From NCBI RefSeq assembly GCF_001640805.2, contig NC_066852.1:13790194-13854193 (forward strand): a stretch of 64,000 nt of DNA, in the 5' to 3' direction. A program made the translations under genes and the position numbers. The notes under the pieces are model-generated. The model did not search any database, was not told where the DNA came from, and saw only the letters and a program-made list of their open reading frames with translations. The stretch comes from Lates calcarifer. Lineage: Eukaryota > Chordata > Actinopteri > Centropomidae. Each line of letters begins with the position of its first letter. Position 1 is the first letter of the stretch. Positions 58,654 through 64,000 of this stretch are shown piece after piece.

Positions 58654-60883
58654 CTGGGGGGGGTGGGGGGGGCAGCTGAGGCCTTTCATTATTAATGTGC
58701 ACCGCGGCGTCCTTACCTCCTCTGAGCCCGCACAGCTCACTGCCTGACCTGCCATCCAAGGGAGAGGGAGAGGGGAGGGAGAGGGTGGGGGGCTGGAGGA
58801 GGCAGAGATAAAGAAAGAGAAGTGAGCCAGAGAGAAAGAAAGAGACAGCACGACTAGCATATAGTGTGGAAGCACACGGCTGTAAAGTAGAAATTCATTC
58901 ATGGACACTTTTTTTTTTGCCTTTACACTCGAAATCCAACAATAAAACAACAACGCGTCAGATTAAGATTTTCAGTTTGAGTGGAGGAGGTTTTTGGGTG
59001 TGGTTGCAGGTGAGTGTTGCTCCTGCCCACTGAGGTGTAGCAGGACTGGGGGGGGGGTCAGGTGGTGGAAGTGGCTGTGTGGCTGCGGTTGTCTCCATGC
59101 AGAGAGGGGTGTACGGCTTGGTGAGCAGGCCTGTCACACTGGGAAAATCCTGGAATCTTATCACCGCCTCACAGACACTGAGCCGCGCTGATCTACTCAC
59201 CCTCGTTGCCAGCAGACATGCCCTTCCCCCATCCAAATGCCCCTGCACGGGCTGGCCCCCTTCTCAGCTCAGTTGCCACCTTCTTTGAGCAGGGTGGGGG
59301 GTTGGGGGGGAGATAGCAGGAACTGATGCGTTCCAATTGTTGAGGAGGGAGGAATGTTGCCGGTAAAACAGGAAGAGAAACACAACGCAAGTGAGTACAC
59401 AGTCCAGAGAGCTGAAGAGTCAGCAGTGACCCTTGTTTTAATGGTTGACCATTAAATGTAAATCAAGTCTGAGAGAAGAACTTAATGTGGTATATGGAAA
59501 TATTAAAGAGACACTTCTTTAGTGTAATGTTAACAAAAAATTATCATAGGAGGTTTAGATCCACTGAATGAAAATACACTCACTTTTCTGTGTCACATAA
59601 ACTATGTGTGACAGATGACATGATATTCCATGAATATGAATTTAAAATATTATTATCAACAGAATAATTGCTATCTAGATATTCTACATTTATTTCTGTG
59701 TAATGTAAGAAAGTGGATCAAAAAGTTTGTCTCATTAGGGTTCACATTGTTTCATGTATTACCACACGTTCTGCAAAGAACAGCAAAAACAAAGGTCATA
59801 TATGATGTCAACGTGTTATAATTTGTGTTTTCATCTTACATTATATTATAAGGACTGAGAATTTTAACTAATTTCTTTTCTGGTAAAAATGTTGACCGTG
59901 TTAGATTAATGCAAAAGCACCTCAGCTGAACTGTTGATTCCCATAGAGAAGAGAGACTGGTGCAGGTCACTGTTGCAACCATGGTAGCCAGTTTATAATC
60001 TTTCCTTCTCTTATTATGTACATGCAATTCAGCGCTAGCAACTGTATAACAGCCTAAACACTCTTGGAATACAGTATGTCATTACTATGATGCAAAATGT
60101 ATCCACATCACTAGTCATAGTTATAAATAGGCATGGTGGATATTAATGATAACACATATTGCAGTTTGTTTGGTGATATATATAAAAATGTGCTCTGATT
60201 TTATGAGCACAGGCTGAAACACGGAGCCACAGAAATCAGTGCAGCCAATACTTAAATTTGACCTGATAACTTAGTGTAAAAGGAACATAGAGGAATTGGG
60301 ATGACACAGATATAGCCGATTCAAGTTTGACTGTTGCACATTGCTGCTCCATGGACAAGCCTACTAACAACAGCAACAGCAGCTGCAGTGATAATAAAGT
60401 TAGAGGCAGCTTTCACCCAACTATGGCTTCAATACTACCTGGCAAACCTAGATGTCTTCATGTTTTCCTGTGTTCTCTCTCACAAATCCTGTTTTGCTGT
60501 TGCAGGATTACTTGGAAGAGAAACCTGCCCCCCCTCCTTCCACTACACTTACCAGACCTCTATTAAGGCTCAGAAACACCAGACACACAGACATGACGGA
60601 TGCTGGGCCACTCAGGAGTATTAATGGTTTGTTGTGAGGAAGCTGGCAACTAAAGAAACTGCAGCAGGTATTTTTTTGTTTTGTGACAATTAAGACAGAT
60701 GTTATGACAGGCATTTTTGCCAAAAAGCCTGACATCAACTATCTGTGTTTTGTTCGCACATAACAACAACTGAAATTTACTGAAATCGTGCAAGGTACAA
60801 ATTGTCTTTGTATCGCTGTCAAGTATTTGAGCACGGTTTCATTTACTTTAACAAACCACCCTGGCTGTGTGAGGTGATATATA

Positions 60884-60906
60884 ACACACACACACACACA
60901 CACACA
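60884..60906 (+). repeat. (CA)n microsatellite
   Basis: About eleven CA units. Confidence 0.95.
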
Positions 60907-62071
60907 TATCTATTGAAGAGGTACATGGCATTTGATTTCATAAGAATAAATATGACTTTCCCAGTGAGATTAAGGTTCATATTGAGGTAAACGTGCTAAA
61001 GGAGAAATCTCACTCTGGGTATGAATGAATAAAATGTTTACTCTTCCAACCACCAGCACCACTACGGCCCACCCACGCACCTCTCCACACACACATGTAT
61101 ATTTGGTTCAGACAAAATTACTTCAAGCTGTTAGTGTATTAGCACAAATGTGACGAACTCGCTCATTTATGACAAAACACACAACACCGTCACCTGCACA
61201 AAATCCACCGTGTTCATCGTCCTTTCAAACAGTAGCATGTAGCCGACACAAAGCTAACGCAGGCTCGATCCAAAAATGGTGGGGAGACTCAGAGCACTTC
61301 CTGCTTCTGTGTAACTGAGTAATATGAAAGTCAAACATCATGTCTAAATGCTGCCTTAATGAACACGCACATACACCTAAAACCACACTGGAGTTACAAG
61401 TGTTTCAACAGTTAGAGTCACGCTGAGCTCTCATTTGAAGATCTGTTGTACCTTTTTAACCTGAAGCGCCAAGCAGATGGAATCAGGGAAGAGCTTTCTG
61501 TGGGTGTTTTTCCTGCTAAAACACCATTAAAAATATGAGCCTGTGACAATCTGTATTTAGTGGAGAGCTGTTCAATTTCAGTATTTTTAACTTCTTGTTC
61601 TAAGTGGCGACTATTAACTGTAAAAGACTACTTCCTCTTTAATCCATATATGCCACATAGACCTTTTCATGTGGCTCTGGTATCTTCTGGAAAAGGTGTT
61701 TCTATGATCAGACTTGTGCTTTTATTTGATTATGATGCAACAGATAATCGCACAGTGACCATTAATACTCCTGTTAATGCTGCTCCTTTGTAACACAACA
61801 TGATAGTGTAATATACGAAGCAGAAAATAGCTAAGAACAGGCTTAGATCTTAACATAATAAAAACTGATCGTAAAATAAAAGTTACATCTGGCAGATTTC
61901 TCTCACCACCACTTTCTACTATTTGAATATATTATTGATAAGCAGCAGTGCTTCAGGGATGTCTGAGGGCATGTTCATCAGAAAGAAAATTACAGAGGAT
62001 CAGCACAATTTACAAGTGACCTTGCTCAGGGGGACCTTAAAGCCATTTAGTGCTTTTCTTTTTTTTTTTAA

Positions 62072-62073
<2 letters not shown>

Positions 62074-62108
<35 letters not shown>
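62074..62108 (+). repeat. Poly(T) run (35 nt)
   Basis: Uninterrupted T tract after a shorter T run at 62059-62069; length may be uncertain in assembly. Confidence 0.95.
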
Positions 62109-62111
<3 letters not shown>

Positions 62112-62953
62112 TGTGACACACACCTAGAAAACATAATCTAGACTCTATTTAAACATCTGATGCAATCATTATGACTCACAGGTTGATAACCCTTATTGTT
62201 AGAATAATAATTAACATTGGAACGTACTAAACTTGTGCATCTTAGATAATAACAGACTTGACTTTTTACATGTAAATCACTGTGAAAACCAACCACAGTG
62301 TTAAGAGTTGGTTATGACCTCACTATTTTAGTTGATACACAACTCATTACCATTTGTATCTGAACTTTGTATCACTCAATCATAAAAATTATAATAAACT
62401 AGACTTGCAATCAGGTAAACAGGGGTCCAAGCACCTGACTGTGAGCCAGTGGCACACTGCCTTGAGGCAGCCATTAGGACGAGGCCGTCACTGAAAAGGG
62501 CTCAAATAGCTGGTTTAATATCCATTTGTTTGTATGCTTGGGCAGGCAGAGGCACCTTTCCGCAATGCACACTGCCAAAATCTGCTCCAACCTTGGACTT
62601 CAAGAGCTGTGGACCCAGAGTGTGGGCTAAGACTAAATTAATCTCAATAAATCATTTTCAACCACCTGAATGTTGAAGTCTCTACCAGTGCAGGTTATGC
62701 TCTCTGCAAACAGACTTAAAAGCTTAAAAGATAAAGATAAAATGTACATATTAAGTTTATTTTCCCCTGTTGACTGATTTGTTATTAATTGTAGAAGGAA
62801 ACTCATGAACCAACCACAGAATGATATAATACAATGTACAAACATGATACCCATGATTCAGCTGTAAGGGAAATGTTCACACTTTATGCATTGTATGGAT
62901 GTTCCTGTGAGTGCAGAGAGGAAGTGTTTAAGTGTAGCAAAAACCAAATTAAT

Positions 62954-62954
<1 letters not shown>

Positions 62955-62994
<40 letters not shown>
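62955..62994 (+). repeat. (CA)20 microsatellite
   Basis: Twenty perfect CA units, the longest dinucleotide repeat in the window and probably polymorphic. Confidence 0.97.
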
Positions 62995-62996
<2 letters not shown>

Positions 62997-63100
62997 GAAT
63001 AAAACAAGGAATATGGTTTAAAATTCACTCATTCACTAAATCATATACAAACGTAAATACACACAACACATACACTTCCAAACAGACAAAGACATGCATA

Positions 63101-63158
63101 CTCTCCCTTTCTCTCTCTCTCTTTCTCTCTTTCTCTCTCTCTCACACACACACACACT
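63101..63158 (+). repeat. Compound (CT)n-(CA)n microsatellite
   Basis: CT/TTTC-rich run to about 63142 passing directly into eight CA units. Confidence 0.9.
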
Positions 63159-64000
63159 CATGAGGACACGAAGGAACAGATTAAGTCCAAATCAATGGCT
63201 GTGGCTGGACTGGGAGAGAGATTTCACCCAGGGTTCTCGTTAAGGTCTGACACATGCGGCAAAGGCTCGGGGGAGTGTTATTACCAGGGTGATGGTTGAT
63301 AAGACGCTCGTTTCTCCACGGTGCGTCCCGCGGGAAAATGCATCGTGCAGCCATGGAAACCATAAGGCTAGGTGTTATGCTATAATTGGGCCAGCGTTTT
63401 TAACGGTGCAGCTGCACTGCCAGGTATGCCACTGTCTTCAAATGAGAAATTATAGTGGAGTCACAGCGGAGACGATGAGACCGATTTTCTAGAGCGGTTT
63501 TCTTCCTGTGTGGTTCCTTTTTGATTTGTTTGATCGAACAGACTTACACACAGAGGATGTGACAAAAGGTAATTCTATCAGACCTATTTAAACCACCATA
63601 AAATGAAGTAACAAAGCTGAAAAAAATATAAACTTATGAGGAATTGTTCATATGACTGAATGGGCAAGGCAGGCACACCTGTCACTACATGTTTTAAAGT
63701 AGTACACACCCCACAAAGTCTGTTTTTAATTGCTTACTAACATTTTCTCTTCAGTCAGGATCAGGAGACTCAGTATAAGATGGAGGAAGAAGACAAGGGG
63801 AAAAGGAAGAGGAGGTGGGAGGAGGAGGAGGAGGAGAAGCAGGGAAAGATGGTCGTCGGCCAATCCCTGCTCAGTCTCTGTAACTTGGTTGATTACGATC
63901 AATTTCCCTGGTATCGATGGCCTCCCTGGCCCTGAGCTACACCCTCCCCCCCCCCACTCCCCCTTTGCACTTTGCATGGTACGTGCTTTGTGTACCATGA

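Larger units (their letters stand above)
57511..64000. other. Intergenic region downstream of cxxc5
   Basis: 6.5 kb with no gene I can support on either strand. Contains A and T homopolymers, TG, CA and CT microsatellites, and a CpG-bearing, non-repetitive patch at about 63280-63490. The next gene must start beyond the right edge. Confidence 0.6.

Noticed and set aside
58534..58953. 139-codon minus-strand open frame with HTHTHTHT
   Set aside because: Translation of a (CA)n microsatellite and G-rich repeats; no gene support.
62955..63158. Regularly repeated short units resembling a CRISPR-like array
   Set aside because: They are plain CA and CT microsatellites without spacers, in a vertebrate genome.

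Overview
This is vertebrate nuclear DNA, almost certainly from a ray-finned (percomorph-type) fish. Three genes are broken into short GT-AG exons separated by AT-rich introns. Microsatellites are abundant (CA, CT, TGG, long homopolymers). Several interspersed repeats look like families I know from spiny-rayed fish: GCTGCAAC-ended hAT-type miniature elements, repeats carrying a TTAGCTTAGC signature, and GCTAAC-rich repeats. There are no bacterial-type genes, operons or CRISPR arrays, and I recognise no rRNA, tRNA or viral gene.

Layout. (1) 880-2634, minus strand: the first three coding exons of a DNAJB14-type membrane J-protein; the rest of the gene lies off the left edge. (2) 6764-29385, minus strand: a complete calcineurin A catalytic subunit, best matched to PPP3CA, in 14 coding exons (522 residues), with a probable 3 kb 3' UTR running down to about 3.7 kb. 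All splice phases agree and all catalytic residues are present. (3) 29.4-46.6 kb: about 17 kb with no recognisable coding exon. It holds the PPP3CA 5' region, a GC-rich CT/GA-tract region at 37.4-40.4 kb that may contain the upstream start of CXXC5, and several decayed transposons. (4) 46815-56439, plus strand: CXXC5 in two coding exons (265 + 14 codons) around an 8.8 kb intron, followed by a 3' UTR of about 1 kb ending near 57.5 kb. (5) 57.5-64 kb: intergenic sequence with microsatellites and no gene I can support.

ppp3ca and cxxc5 are divergent; dnajb14 and ppp3ca run in tandem. The genes do not form a pathway. Calcineurin is a cytosolic Ca2+/calmodulin phosphatase, DNAJB14 is an ER-membrane Hsp70 co-chaperone, and CXXC5 is a nuclear CpG-binding regulator that also binds Dishevelled. 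The order joins neighbours that in human are on 4q23-24 (DNAJB14, PPP3CA) with one on 5q31 (CXXC5).

I found no undescribed system. The observations most worth a second look are a 51-nt calcineurin mini-exon (30 nt in human), four copies of one hAT-type miniature element (three of them in the single CXXC5 intron, one with a near-perfect 8-bp target duplication), a separate 581-bp hAT remnant, and a candidate conserved non-coding block in the CXXC5 intron.
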